From: CAVYUC01 sp963771595
GTDB lineage: Bacteria > Bacteroidota > Bacteroidia > Bacteroidales > Prolixibacteraceae
Direction of reading: 5' to 3'
Length of the DNA stretch: 64,000 nucleotides
Assembly: GCA_963771595.1 (NCBI GenBank)
Contig: CAVYUC010000033.1
Coordinates: 202,966-266,965, forward strand
This document shows, piece by piece, positions 7,272 through 17,209 of the stretch. Both the position numbers and the translations under genes were made by a program. Below the pieces are notes generated by a model. It made no database searches, had not been told where the DNA came from, and saw only the letters and a program-made list of their open reading frames with translations. Each line of letters begins with the position of its first letter. Positions within the stretch are counted from its first letter, which is position 1.

Positions 7272-9500
7272 TTGAAAATATTATTTACACTCGCAGCTTT
7301 TATTTGTGCGCAACAACTTTTCGCTCAGAAAAATATAGCAGATGCACGGAATTTACTGAATCAGGAAATAACTATCAGCGGAATAGTAACAAACGGAGAT
7401 GAACTGGGCTCCATTCGTTATTTTCAGGATGAAACAGCGGGCATTGCAGCATATGGAAACAAAATCAGCGGAATTAACCGCGGCGATTCTGTCACAATTA
7501 CCGGAACATTAAAAGATTACCGGAACCTGCTCGAAATTGATCCGGTTGCTTCCGTTACTGTTCATTCTTTAAATCATCAGCTTCCAGCACCAAAAATTAT
7601 AACTGTTGATGAAATAGGGGAAAAATATGAAGGTCAGCTTGTTCAAATAAAAAATGTGGAAATCACCAATAGCATTGGTACTTTTTCCGGAAATCAAAAC
7701 TATTCATTTACTGCAAATGGCCGACAGGGAGAGTTGAGAATTAATGCAAATTCTCCAATTGTTGGGACTGTAATTCCTTCCGAAAAATTTAACTTAACCG
7801 GAATTTGTTCCCAGTTTTCGTACTACACCAACGACATAAGCAGCGGATATCAAATTCTTCCGCGCGATGTAAATGATTTTGATTCTGTTGATCCGGTAAA
7901 TTTCACTTCGGTAGTTAATATTACCGGAATTACTAAAAGCGGATTTGATTTGAACTGGAAAACAGATGCAGATGCTTCTACAGAAGTTCGTTTCGGAACA
8001 ACAATGGACAAATCGCAATGGCAATATAAATCATCCGAATTCACAAATTCTTCTGAAGATGGATTTTTACACGAAATCAACATTTCCGGGTTGCAACCGG
8101 CCGCAATTGTTTATACCGAAGCATTTTCCGTGTTAGGCACCGACACTGCTTTTTCGGGTGTGGGAGTTTATGGCACACAATCCAATTCCACCGGAAAAAT
8201 CAATGTGTATTTTAATACTCCGGTCGATCATTCTGTTGCTACAAATGTTTTGGCACAAAATATCGGAAATGCGGTGGAAGATACATTAATTGCTTATATC
8301 GATCGTGCAGGCGAATCCATTGACTTTTGCATCTACAACATCAACAATCGCGGCATCAGCAATGTAAGCGAAGCACTCAACAGGGCAAAAAACCGTGGAG
8401 TCAAAATCCGGTTTATTACCTGCGGATCGACAGCTCATTTTGGAGTTGAAAATCTGGACAATGAAATTCCCGTGCTGGAACGGCCGAATGAAAATGAAGG
8501 CGGAATAATGCACAATAAATTTGCAGTTTTCGATGCAAACTCTACCAATCCTGCACTTCCATGGGTTTGGACCGGCTCCGTTAATATGACAGAAGATCAG
8601 ATAAACCTGGATGCAAATAATTGTGTATTTATTCAGGATCAGACGCTGGCAAAAGCATATCGGATTGAATTTGAAGAAATGTGGGGTTCAAATGGAATTC
8701 AACCCAATCCAACCAATGCAAAATTTGGAGAAAATAAAAAAGATAACACGCCGCATCAGTTTGTAATTGGTGAAACACCGGTGGAATCATATTTCAGTCC
8801 TTCGGATAATACAAATCAAAAAATTGCAGATGCAATAAATTCTGCAGACAAAGCGCTTGACATTGAAACCATGCTGATTACCCGTTCCGATTTGGCACAA
8901 GCCATTGGCGATGCAAACAGACGGGGAGCCGAAGTTTTTGTTCTTACAAACGATGCCGCCGATAATACCGAAACCGTAAATAACATTCTGAATAACAATC
9001 TTCCCACCCAAAATATCCTTTTCGACAATGCAGTGAATGGCCTGTTGCATAATAAACTGGCCATAATCGACAATGGTTTTCCCGGTTCCGATCCGCAGGT
9101 AATAACAGGCAGCCACAACTGGAGCAATTCAGCCAACGATAAAAATGATGAAAACACCCTGATTATACACAGTTCAGAAATTGCCAATATTTATTTTCAG
9201 CAGTTTGCATATCGTATTGCAGAAAATGGCGGAAACATTTATGTTTCGGCGGTAAAAACAGAAATGCAGGAAATAAAGATCTTTCCAAATCCGGCTTCCG
9301 AAAGAATTACTGTTTCCTCTTCCAAACCAATTGCAGCTGTTGAGTTATTTTCTTCTTCCGGAATAAAAACCGGTGAATATATTTCAGGAAATCCAACACG
9401 CATAAAAGTTAAACTGAACAACCTGCCTTCGGGAATTTATTTGTTAAAAGTCCGCTTAAACGACGGCCATTTCAATACATATAAAATTGTGAAAGAGTAA
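7272..9500 (+). CDS. Secreted phospholipase-D-fold protein with OB-like, Fn3-like and T9SS sorting domains
   Basis: 742 residues. The start is a TTG at 7272; no ATG lies near, and the TTG gives a clean signal peptide (MKILFTLAAFICAQQLFAQ). In order: OB-fold-like repeats (about 20-200, ISGIVTNGDELGSI onward), an Fn3-like domain (about 213-300), two phospholipase D domains and a T9SS CTD (about 665-742, IFPNPASERITV to TYKIVKE). Each PLD domain has its HxKx4D motif: HNKFAVFD with His414, Lys416 and Asp421, and HNKLAIID with His593, Lys595 and Asp600, followed by GSVN and GSHN. Both halves are therefore complete and should form one active site. OB plus PLD suggests an extracellular nuclease rather than a lipase, but either fits. 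It follows the CTD protein by 75 bp. Confidence 0.88.
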   Translation: MKILFTLAAFICAQQLFAQKNIADARNLLNQEITISGIVTNGDELGSIRYFQDETAGIAAYGNKISGINRGDSVTITGTLKDYRNLLEIDPVASVTVHSLNHQLPAPKIITVDEIGEKYEGQLVQIKNVEITNSIGTFSGNQNYSFTANGRQGELRINANSPIVGTVIPSEKFNLTGICSQFSYYTNDISSGYQILPRDVNDFDSVDPVNFTSVVNITGITKSGFDLNWKTDADASTEVRFGTTMDKSQWQYKSSEFTNSSEDGFLHEINISGLQPAAIVYTEAFSVLGTDTAFSGVGVYGTQSNSTGKINVYFNTPVDHSVATNVLAQNIGNAVEDTLIAYIDRAGESIDFCIYNINNRGISNVSEALNRAKNRGVKIRFITCGSTAHFGVENLDNEIPVLERPNENEGGIMHNKFAVFDANSTNPALPWVWTGSVNMTEDQINLDANNCVFIQDQTLAKAYRIEFEEMWGSNGIQPNPTNAKFGENKKDNTPHQFVIGETPVESYFSPSDNTNQKIADAINSADKALDIETMLITRSDLAQAIGDANRRGAEVFVLTNDAADNTETVNNILNNNLPTQNILFDNAVNGLLHNKLAIIDNGFPGSDPQVITGSHNWSNSANDKNDENTLIIHSSEIANIYFQQFAYRIAENGGNIYVSAVKTEMQEIKIFPNPASERITVSSSKPIAAVELFSSSGIKTGEYISGNPTRIKVKLNNLPSGIYLLKVRLNDGHFNTYKIVKE

Positions 9501-9798
9501 CTTCGATAAACTATTTGTTTTACAGTAACGCTTTTCCCGGGATTTTTACTTCAGTCCTGCTTTATCTTTTGTTTAAAAAATTACAAACACTGGAATCATT
9601 GCAGATATCTCCGAAACTGGAAATCAAAGAAAATATGATCCGTGAAAATAAAGAATAGGACAAATTCCGGCAGAAAAACAGGAAAAAGAAAAGTAAAATA
9701 AGAAATCAGCTTTCTACAATAATTTGTAATTTTCAGCATCGGAAAAAACCCATTTATGAACTGTTGACACTATTTAAAATTAAAAAATTAATGATACG

Positions 9799-12477
9799 AT
9801 GAAACTACTACTTCGCATTCTGCTTCTTGCTTTATTTATTCAACCTGCATTAACAGGTTTTTCCCAATCGAAAAAAACTAAAAGACAACAAGCCAAATAC
9901 AGTACAGAATACGAACAGCAGACACTCGCGGATAACGATCTTCCTGTTTTAATGCCATACAACCGCTGGATTTCTCCGGCAGGTTTTCAGATTTATTTTG
10001 GCGATAAGGAACTTGAAAACCATGCACTCGATTGTGCGGCTTCGCCCGACGGAAAATGGATTGCTGTGGAAGGACGCTATTCCATTGTAATCCTTTCTTC
10101 AGAAACAAATAAAATTGTGGAACGAGTACCCCTGAAAGATTTACTGAAAGAGAATGCGATGAATACTTTCTCGGGAATCAGCTGGAGAAAAACAGGCGAT
10201 GACTATGAATTGTACTGGAGCGTTTCGGGAGACAAATCATATGTAGTGAAGGCCACCTGGAACGGCCGCAAACTGAAGCTGGCAGATGCCTTTGAATTTG
10301 CTGCCGAACCCCCGGCAAAAACAGCCCTTCCCAATGAAGTGCTGGTAACCGAAGAAAACGAAACGCCAGTATTTTATGTGGTATTAAACGGAAACAATAA
10401 ACTGGCAAAAGGGAATGCAGAAACAGGCGAAATCATTTGGTCGGTACCCACCGGAGTAGCGCCTTTTGGAGTGGTTAAAGCTGCCGGAAAAATTTATGTC
10501 ACCAACTGGGCCGGCGCCGTTCCTGATGAAAATGATGAAAATGTAGCCGGCGTACCCTGGGGAAGTGCAAAAGTTGATCCCGAAACCGGCGCGACACGCG
10601 AAGGAACTGTTTCCGTTTTCAATGCTGATGATGGCCGCCTGTTAAAGGAAATTACGGCTGGACTGCACCCCAACGACATTATTGCAGGCCCGGATGAAAA
10701 TTTTATTTATGTAGCAAATGCTAACAGCGATGCTGTATCAGTAATCAATACAAAAACCGATGTGGTTACTGAAACCATTCCCGTAAGGCTGGGTGAGGAA
10801 AAAAATCCATACTTCGGCGATTCTCCCAATGGTTTGGGAATTTCGGGCGACGGTAAAACATTATATGTTGCCAATGGGATGGACAATGCAGTGGCAGTTG
10901 TTGAGTTGGGGGAAAAAGCTTCGGGGGCAGCTACAAGCAGCAAAAGCAAAATTTCAGGATTTATACCCACCGGCGCTTACCCCGGGGCGGTTTGTGTTTT
11001 TAACGACGACCGGTTGTATGTTGCCAATATTGAAGCGGAAGGAGCCCGAATTCCAACAGTTTCTGAGGAAACGGGAATGACATCATATAACAGTCACCGG
11101 CAAATGGCATCGGTTTCTGTTATTCCCGTTCCGGGTAAAAAACAGTTGCAGCAATACACAAAAAAGGTGCAGCAAACCAACCAGTTCTTCCGGATAGCCC
11201 TGTCAAAAAAACTTCCCCGAAAGAATGCAACCCCGGTTCCTGTTCCTGCGAGAATTGGCGAACCATCGGTTTTCAAACATGTGGTATACATCATCAAGGA
11301 AAACCGTACCTATGATCAGATTTTAGGCGATGTTGCAGCAGGCGACGGCGAACCTTCGCTCTGTATATTCGGAAAAGAAGTGACACCCAATACACATAAA
11401 CTGGTGGACTATTTTTTGCTGCTTGATAATTTTTATGTTGCCGGAAAATCATCGGCCGAAGGACATCAGTGGACGGATATGGCCATTGTGACCGATTACA
11501 TCGAAAAAAATGTGCGCGCCTGGTTCCGCAGCTATCCGCATGTGCAGGAAGATGCGCTTGTTTATGCCCCTACAGGTTTCATCTGGGACAATGCCCGCCG
11601 CAATGGAAAAAGCGTGCGGATTTACGGGGAAGCCTGTGTACCGCAGTTTGACAGAAACGCCACCTGGGAATCGATATACAACCAGTTTAAAAAGGGTGAA
11701 AAAGTGGAATTCGAAAACCATACGACTATTGATCCGGTTAAAAACATTTTAAGTCCAAACTATCCGGGCTACGACAGCCATAAATTTCCGGATGTTTTGC
11801 GGGCGCAAACATTTATTGAAGAGCTAAAGGAGTATGAAAACCAGGAAGGCGATCAGTGGCCGGAACTGATTGTAGTTGCCCTGCCGAATGATCACACAGC
11901 CGGCACGCGCCCCGGATTCCCGACGCCACGGGCGATGGTTGCCGACAATGATGTGGCGCTGGGGCAAATTATTGAGGCCATCACCAAAAGCAAATTCTGG
12001 AACAATACTGCAATTTTTGTTACCGAAGACGATTCACAGTCGGGATGGGATCATGTTTCTGCCTACCGCACGGTGGGTTTGGTCATCAGCCCCTTTTCCA
12101 GATTTGAAGAAACCAATCGCACCAACTACAACCAGGTGTCGATGGTGCGGACAATGGAACAAATTCTGGGCATTCCGCCAATGAACATCCAGGATGCCAC
12201 TGCAATGCCCATGTTCGATTGTTTCATTCAAAACGCCGACACCAGTCCCTACATTGCTGTTCCGAATGAAATTCCACTGGATGAAATGAACAAAAGCCTT
12301 TCCCAGCTAAAAGGACCGGCGCTGCATTATGCCAAAAAAAGCATGGACCCGCAGTTTGATCATGTGGATGCTGGAAATGATGCATTGTTTAACCGGATCA
12401 TCTGGTTTGCCTCCAACGGCAAAAAGCCGTACCCGGCCAGGTTCAGCGGAAAGGATGATAACGATGATGATGATTAA
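9799..12477 (+). CDS. Exported YVTN beta-propeller / phosphoesterase-family (alkaline-phosphatase-fold) protein
   Basis: 892 residues with a signal peptide (about 1-22, ending TGFSQ). Residues about 70-470 carry repeated propeller blades of the 40-residue YVTN type (FIYVANANSDAVSVINT, TLYVANGMDNAVAVVEL). Residues about 490-830 are a PF04185-type phosphoesterase domain: VVYIIKENRTYDQILGD near residue 495, then AEGHQWTDMAI and FVTEDDSQSGWDHVSAYR, which carries the metal-binding Asp and His residues. It ends in an acidic tail without a T9SS CTD, so it is likely periplasmic. The fold family hydrolyses phosphate esters; the substrate is unknown. It stands alone with about 300 bp of featureless DNA upstream. 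Confidence 0.88.
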   Translation: MKLLLRILLLALFIQPALTGFSQSKKTKRQQAKYSTEYEQQTLADNDLPVLMPYNRWISPAGFQIYFGDKELENHALDCAASPDGKWIAVEGRYSIVILSSETNKIVERVPLKDLLKENAMNTFSGISWRKTGDDYELYWSVSGDKSYVVKATWNGRKLKLADAFEFAAEPPAKTALPNEVLVTEENETPVFYVVLNGNNKLAKGNAETGEIIWSVPTGVAPFGVVKAAGKIYVTNWAGAVPDENDENVAGVPWGSAKVDPETGATREGTVSVFNADDGRLLKEITAGLHPNDIIAGPDENFIYVANANSDAVSVINTKTDVVTETIPVRLGEEKNPYFGDSPNGLGISGDGKTLYVANGMDNAVAVVELGEKASGAATSSKSKISGFIPTGAYPGAVCVFNDDRLYVANIEAEGARIPTVSEETGMTSYNSHRQMASVSVIPVPGKKQLQQYTKKVQQTNQFFRIALSKKLPRKNATPVPVPARIGEPSVFKHVVYIIKENRTYDQILGDVAAGDGEPSLCIFGKEVTPNTHKLVDYFLLLDNFYVAGKSSAEGHQWTDMAIVTDYIEKNVRAWFRSYPHVQEDALVYAPTGFIWDNARRNGKSVRIYGEACVPQFDRNATWESIYNQFKKGEKVEFENHTTIDPVKNILSPNYPGYDSHKFPDVLRAQTFIEELKEYENQEGDQWPELIVVALPNDHTAGTRPGFPTPRAMVADNDVALGQIIEAITKSKFWNNTAIFVTEDDSQSGWDHVSAYRTVGLVISPFSRFEETNRTNYNQVSMVRTMEQILGIPPMNIQDATAMPMFDCFIQNADTSPYIAVPNEIPLDEMNKSLSQLKGPALHYAKKSMDPQFDHVDAGNDALFNRIIWFASNGKKPYPARFSGKDDNDDDD

Positions 12478-12664
12478 AAGGAGTTGGAAAATACAGGGGC
12501 TGGCAGATGTTGCAGGGCGGAATTAGGAAAGCCTGTGTACTGATAACGTTGCATAGTCTCTGAAACACTGTGATACCTCACTATTGTTGTTGGTGCTGAT
12601 AAGTGCCTTGGCTTCTAAAAAAAATACTGCTACACTATATTATGTGCTGGCAACTGGCAATTTT

Positions 12665-12988
12665 TTAATCAGTCAATTTTGAAATGATTGTTCTAATTTT
12701 ATTTTTTGTTATTTCGTCCAACTGTCCCATAATAATTTCAACCATATCTTTCTCAAGTGTCGCTATTTTATGGATACGAATCACAGAAGGTAATTTAAGA
12801 CCCGATTTTTCCCAGGCATTAACAAATATATCATTCTTAGTTTTGTAAATTTGACTCGTTATCCTGCACACAATAATATCACCATCGTCAAATTCCTGGA
12901 TTATCAGTGCGGGTCTTCTTTTAAAGGTCTTACCATCTGTAAATGGAAATTTTAGCAGGACAATGTCTCCGAAATTCAGTTTATCCAT
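12665..12988 (-). CDS. MazF/PemK-family endoribonuclease toxin
   Basis: 107 residues. The N-terminus FGDIVLLKFPFTDGKTFKRR followed by PALII is the MazF/PemK beta-barrel signature, and VCRITSQ and VIRIHKIATL match its later strands. These toxins cleave RNA, usually at short sequence motifs. The ATG directly follows the TGA of the antitoxin (TGAATG), so translation is coupled. The gene order antitoxin-toxin is the usual one. The cleavage motif and the toxicity of this copy are unknown. Confidence 0.87.
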   Translation of the reverse strand: MDKLNFGDIVLLKFPFTDGKTFKRRPALIIQEFDDGDIIVCRITSQIYKTKNDIFVNAWEKSGLKLPSVIRIHKIATLEKDMVEIIMGQLDEITKNKIRTIISKLTD

Positions 12989-13216
12989 TCAATAATTGTC
13001 ATAAATTGAATCCGTATCAGCATATCCCTTTAAAAATTGACTTTGTGTGGTTTGCTGGAAAATCAAATCATCATAAATATCAGAATCATCAATAAGTACA
13101 ATTACCCTTATATCTTTATCATCATCGGTTTTTAACTCAGATTGTATCTTTGTCGGAATCAAAATCTGATTATTTTTTATTTTAGACTTAAATTCTAATG
13201 CTCTCATTATTTTCAT
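12989..13216 (-). CDS. Antitoxin partner of the MazF-type toxin
   Basis: 75 residues. The first half (FKSKIKNNQILIPTKIQSEL) looks like a small beta-rich DNA-binding or AbrB-like fold, and the C-terminal half is acidic and probably disordered until folded on the toxin. I recognise the pair by arrangement rather than by a named antitoxin family. Two ATGs are possible (13216 and 13207). A perfect palindrome and a -7 box overlap the first one, so the transcript may start at or just before it, and 13207 may be the used start. Confidence 0.75.
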   Translation of the reverse strand: MKIMRALEFKSKIKNNQILIPTKIQSELKTDDDKDIRVIVLIDDSDIYDDLIFQQTTQSQFLKGYADTDSIYDNY

Positions 13217-13231
13217 CTTTGTGCAAAGATA
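13215..13231 (-). promoter_or_regulatory. Candidate promoter and autoregulatory operator of the toxin-antitoxin pair
   Basis: ATCTTTG-TG-CAAAGAT (13215-13230) is a perfect 7-bp inverted repeat with a 2-nt centre. Read on the minus strand, TATCTTTG (13231-13224) is an exact TAnnTTTG -7 box inside it. An operator overlapping the promoter is typical of autoregulated toxin-antitoxin operons. Confidence 0.5.
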
Positions 13232-13518
13232 ATCAATTTATATTTGAAGATTAAATGTTTGGTAAATGTCTGTTTTGCTTATTGCCTAAGGCAGTCTGTC
13301 TGTAAACTTTGCTGAATATTCCTTGACAACTAAAATCATAAGCAGAAAGCCTTTCGAACCCTTTATTATCTTTTCCTGTTTTAAGTGAAGACTGAATGGT
13401 TTTTATTCGTTTTTTTTCTTAATCTGTTGGAGGGTTATTTGGAGGCAGATACGCCCGAGAAGTAGTGCCCCGGAAATCTTCGGGAAAGGTAAATCCGGAG
13501 TTGGAAACTCCTGCTCAT
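13217..13518. other. Non-coding stretch upstream of the toxin-antitoxin operon
   Basis: About 300 bp without a supported gene. It contains the toxin-antitoxin promoter at one end and, at the other, a 6-bp GGAGTT/AACTCC hairpin (13497-13511) just past the stop of the frameshifted outer-membrane gene. The hairpin has no T run, so I do not call it a terminator. Confidence 0.5.
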
Positions 13519-14179
13519 TTAAATTTTTAGCTTAAGTCCCATTTTAAATCCGTAACTGTTTACGGTATGCGTTTTTGCAATATCATCCAGAACCACGTTT
13601 TTGTTGCTGTACCCGGAATGATAAAAACCGAACCTTGAAAACAAGGACAGATTATGGATGATAACACGTTTTAGTTCCATGTCCAGTAATATTCCAATTC
13701 CCGGTTTGTTCTTTCTTATTTCTTTTTCAGTTTCCGTGGAATATGTTCCGGTTTTGTCCGGCATGAAAATTAAGGTTTTGAACATCGTTCTCCAGTTTAT
13801 AATAATTCAATCCGGCTTTTACACCTGCCGAAAAATTAAAGCATTCCGAAGCAATTATTTTTTGAGCTATCCCCAGATTTATACCGGCAGTTGAAAAACT
13901 TCCATTCTTTAATTGTATCAAATAGGATTCCCCTGAAGTCAAATATCTTGAATATTCTGCGTAATCATTATTGCTTTTACGAGATGCATTCACTTCCATG
14001 AAAATAAATTGCTTTTTAAGGTCATACGTATATCCGATATTTATGCCGGGAACATTTTTATAAAAACCGGCATTGCCCGTTGTCATTGTAGCAGCAATAT
14101 CGATGGATTGCGCCGAAACATCATATAATGTGATGAACAAAAGGACCAGGAAGAACATAATTTTTTTATAAAAATCCAA
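13519..14179 (-). pseudogene. Outer-membrane beta-barrel-like protein, broken by a +1 frameshift
   Basis: Two overlapping frames make one protein of about 220 residues. The first (from 14179) has a signal peptide ending DVSAQ and amphipathic strands (INIGYTYDLKKQFIFMEV, GINLGIAQKI, VKAGLNYYKLE). It runs out of frame near HAGQNRN. The next frame continues with TGTYSTETEKEI and ends with strands typical of a small barrel (LFSRFGFYHS, VNSYGFKMGLKLKI). Removing one A from the run of four A at about 13757-13762 restores GQTGTYS. The length, 661 nt, is 3n+1. The start is a TTG at 14179, or an ATG seven codons later that lacks the two lysines. Function unknown. The break may be a true mutation or a sequencing error. 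Confidence 0.7.
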
Positions 14180-14283
14180 TTATTCATTTCATCTTTAAGC
14201 ACTACCATATGTGTTTTAGAATATTTGGTAAATAATCCCCTATCCGATAAAATTTTAGAACGATTCCAAATCCGTTATAAATA

Positions 14284-14313
14284 TTGCAGCCTTCCGTCCA
14301 ATTGTTATATTTG
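14284..14313 (+). promoter_or_regulatory. Candidate promoter of the GH5 gene
   Basis: TTG at 14284-14286, a 19-nt spacer and an exact -7 box TATATTTG at 14306-14313 match the Bacteroidota housekeeping promoter. The predicted transcript would have a leader of about 30 nt before the ATG at 14353. Confidence 0.6.
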
Positions 14314-14352
14314 TCGTACCGAAATAGCAAAGTTCAGCCTAATACATTGACA

Positions 14353-17073
14353 ATGAGAATAAACAAAACACGGATCGTTTTTATACTACTTCTTTTTTGT
14401 GCGCAGTATCTCTCAGCACAGGGCTTCCTTCACCGGGAAGGGAAATACATCTTTGACGGTTCGGGCAATGAAGTAATTCTTCGGGGAATTGGAACCGGCA
14501 ACTGGATGATCCAGGAAGGTTATATGATGAAAAGTTCAGGCGTGGCGGGAACACAGCATGAATTCAGAAACAAATTAATTGCCACCATTGGCGAAGAAAA
14601 AACAGATAGCTTTTATACCGTTTGGCTCGGTTCACACTTTCGCAGAATTGATGTTGATTCCATGAAATCATGGGGTTTTAACAGCATCCGTGTGGCCATG
14701 CATTATAAATGGTTTACCCCACCCATTGAAGACGAACCGGTACCGGGCGAAATTACCTGGATTGAAAAAGGGTTCACCTTAATGGATTCGCTGGTCAGCT
14801 GGTGCAGCGACAATGAAATGTACCTTATACTCGATTTACATGGTGCACCCGGAGGACAGGGAAAAGAATCCAATATCTCGGATTACGATTCTTCGAAACC
14901 GTCGTTGTGGGAAAGCCAGGCCAATAAAGACAAAACTGTTGCCTTGTGGAAAAAACTGGCAGAACGGTACAGCAATGAACCCTGGATTGGCGGATACGAT
15001 TTAATCAATGAAACCAACTGGAGCTTTTCGGCCGGAAATGCACCGCTTTGGGATTTGCTTAAAAAAATAACCCTTGCCATTCGCGAAGTGGATGAAAACC
15101 ATCTCATCTTTATCGAAGGCAATTGGTTTGCGAATGATTACAGCGGACTGCCGTCAATCTGGGATAATAACCTTGCACTGAGTTTTCACAAATACTGGTC
15201 GTATAACGATGCCGGTTCACTGAACTGGATGATTAACCTGCGTAACAGCCGGAATGTACCGATATGGCTGGGCGAAAGCGGAGAAAACTCCAACGTCTGG
15301 TTTACCAATTTGGTTACACTTTGCGAAAAAAACAGGATTGGCTGGTCGTGGTGGCCGGTAAAAAAAGCCGACATCAATAACCCACTGAGAGTAAAGGTAA
15401 ACAGCGAATATACGCGGCTGATTGATTACTGGAAAGGAAGCGCATCCAATCCAGGAGCTGATGCAGCTTTTGAAGCAGTGCTTCAGTTTGCCGAAAACCA
15501 CCGGCTCGAAAACTGCATCTTTCAGAAAGATGTAGTGGATGCATTAATCCGGCAACCAAAAACCACGGAAACTGTTCCGTATAAATTGTACCATACCGGT
15601 GAACCGGTTTTTGCTTCGGACTACAATCTGGGAAGAAACGGATTTGCCTATTTCGATAATGACACCGCTGATTATCATGGCAGTACCGATAATTATATTG
15701 CCTGGAACCAGGGCTGGAATTACCGCAACGACGGAGTGGATATTGAACCGTGTGTTGACGTGCTGGCAAACAACGGGTTCAATGTAGGGTGGACAGGCGA
15801 CGGCGAATGGATGGAATATACAGTTGCAGTAGATTTTACGGCAGCCTATACGCTAAGCATACGTTCAGCATCCGGTTCAGGCGGTTCAAAAGTGCATCTT
15901 GAAATGGACGGTAAAGTTATTACACAAATCATAAATTTACCCGGTACCTCGGGCTGGTACAACTGGAAAACAACTGAAGTTACAGAAGTGCCGCTCGTAA
16001 AAGGAACCCATAAGTTTAAATTTGTCTTTGACAAGGGTGGCTCCAACCTGAACTACTTTCAGTTTTCAAACCCGGTGAGTGCAGACAGTATTCCGTTTAA
16101 AAACTTAACTGCTGTATCTTCTGAAGATGGCAGTGCTGTTTATTTATCGTTCAACAAACCGGTTACCTCTTCTATAGGAGATATTCAACTCTCTGATTTT
16201 ATCGTAACTGTAAATAACAATCCGGTTGAAATAACAACCGTTTCGTTAAAGGAAGACAATCCGTATGAAATTATAATTCAGGTAAAAGAACCTTTGTTTT
16301 ACGGAGGACAAATAAAATTGTCGTACCAGGGAAATTCAATTTTCAGTTCCGGACGACCCCTTTCGGCATTCTCCAATATGGCAGTAACCAATATGTTGCC
16401 GCTGCGGTATTCATTTCCCGGCAGAATTCAATCCGAGGATTTCTTTTTTAACAACGGGATGGTGAGCGAAACCTGCGAGGATACAGGTGGTGGTCTGAAT
16501 ATGGGATACGCTGCTCCCGGAGATTATCTGGATTACCTGGTACATGTTCCGGAATCGCGGTATTATACCATTCATTTCAGGGTGGCTACCAGCCGGTCCA
16601 ACAATCAATTGATTATCCGGGTTGGCGAAGGTAATTCATTTACAGCAGTTGATACAATTACCATATCTCCCACCGGCGACTGGCAAAACTGGGAAACTGT
16701 TTCCACCACTGTTTTTCTTGAAGAAGGAAGGTACACCATGCGGATGTATGTAAAATCGGGAGAATTCAATACCAACTGGTTTCAGGTGGTAAACGCTGAT
16801 CCGGTTGGAATATCAGCACAACATTTACCAGAGCTGAGAATTTATCCCAATCCGGCAGATAAATTCATTATAATTCAAATTCCTGAACCGGCATCTGGAA
16901 ATTCCGGCAAAATTTACATTTACAATCCGTTAGGCCAGGTTGCAAAAAGTACCAATTACTCTGGTAAAAACGAAATACAACTTGCTGTTTCGGGACTAAA
17001 GACCGGAATGTACTATGTTGAACTAAAGCAAACTAACAACAAATCACTTATTTCTAAATTTTATATAAAATAA
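14353..17073 (+). CDS. Secreted GH5-family glycoside hydrolase with two CBM6-like modules and a T9SS sorting domain
   Basis: 906 residues from the ATG at 14353; the open frame upstream of it has no signal peptide, whereas this start gives one (to about residue 21, LSAQ). The GH5 barrel (about 22-345) shows GNEVILRGIGTGNWM, FNSIRVAMHYKW, the acid/base in YDLINETN (Glu220) and the nucleophile in WLGESGENS (Glu308). Then come a CBM6-like module (about 416-574, GDGEWMEYTV), an Ig/SwmB-like domain (580-680), a second CBM6-like module (about 684-816) and a T9SS CTD (IYPNPADKF to LISKFYIK). It should act as a cell-surface endo-glycanase. The target (beta-glucan, xylan or other) cannot be told. It precedes the SusC/SusD operon by 136 bp, which suggests a shared substrate. 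Confidence 0.88.
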   Translation: MRINKTRIVFILLLFCAQYLSAQGFLHREGKYIFDGSGNEVILRGIGTGNWMIQEGYMMKSSGVAGTQHEFRNKLIATIGEEKTDSFYTVWLGSHFRRIDVDSMKSWGFNSIRVAMHYKWFTPPIEDEPVPGEITWIEKGFTLMDSLVSWCSDNEMYLILDLHGAPGGQGKESNISDYDSSKPSLWESQANKDKTVALWKKLAERYSNEPWIGGYDLINETNWSFSAGNAPLWDLLKKITLAIREVDENHLIFIEGNWFANDYSGLPSIWDNNLALSFHKYWSYNDAGSLNWMINLRNSRNVPIWLGESGENSNVWFTNLVTLCEKNRIGWSWWPVKKADINNPLRVKVNSEYTRLIDYWKGSASNPGADAAFEAVLQFAENHRLENCIFQKDVVDALIRQPKTTETVPYKLYHTGEPVFASDYNLGRNGFAYFDNDTADYHGSTDNYIAWNQGWNYRNDGVDIEPCVDVLANNGFNVGWTGDGEWMEYTVAVDFTAAYTLSIRSASGSGGSKVHLEMDGKVITQIINLPGTSGWYNWKTTEVTEVPLVKGTHKFKFVFDKGGSNLNYFQFSNPVSADSIPFKNLTAVSSEDGSAVYLSFNKPVTSSIGDIQLSDFIVTVNNNPVEITTVSLKEDNPYEIIIQVKEPLFYGGQIKLSYQGNSIFSSGRPLSAFSNMAVTNMLPLRYSFPGRIQSEDFFFNNGMVSETCEDTGGGLNMGYAAPGDYLDYLVHVPESRYYTIHFRVATSRSNNQLIIRVGEGNSFTAVDTITISPTGDWQNWETVSTTVFLEEGRYTMRMYVKSGEFNTNWFQVVNADPVGISAQHLPELRIYPNPADKFIIIQIPEPASGNSGKIYIYNPLGQVAKSTNYSGKNEIQLAVSGLKTGMYYVELKQTNNKSLISKFYIK

Positions 17074-17178
17074 AACCATAATAAACTTAAGAAATCTATA
17101 TGCTAAAAACAGGCGTAATCCAAAAATTCCCTGTTAAATTTTACTAAAATTTTCACATGTGAGTCTTAATAAAAATTT

Positions 17179-17186
17179 TACTTTTG
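17179..17186 (+). promoter_or_regulatory. -7 box ahead of the FAS1-SusC-SusD operon
   Basis: TACTTTTG fits TAnnTTTG exactly and lies 23 nt before the ATG of the first operon gene. No clear -33 TTTG is seen at the right distance. All downstream gaps in the operon are 10-42 bp, so this is the likely operon promoter. Confidence 0.4.
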
Positions 17187-17209
17187 CCCATTCTATGAAA
17201 TTTTGAAGT

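Noticed and set aside
12478..12664. Gap between the phosphoesterase and the MazF-type toxin gene
   Set aside because: Examined for terminator, repeat and small genes; nothing convincing.
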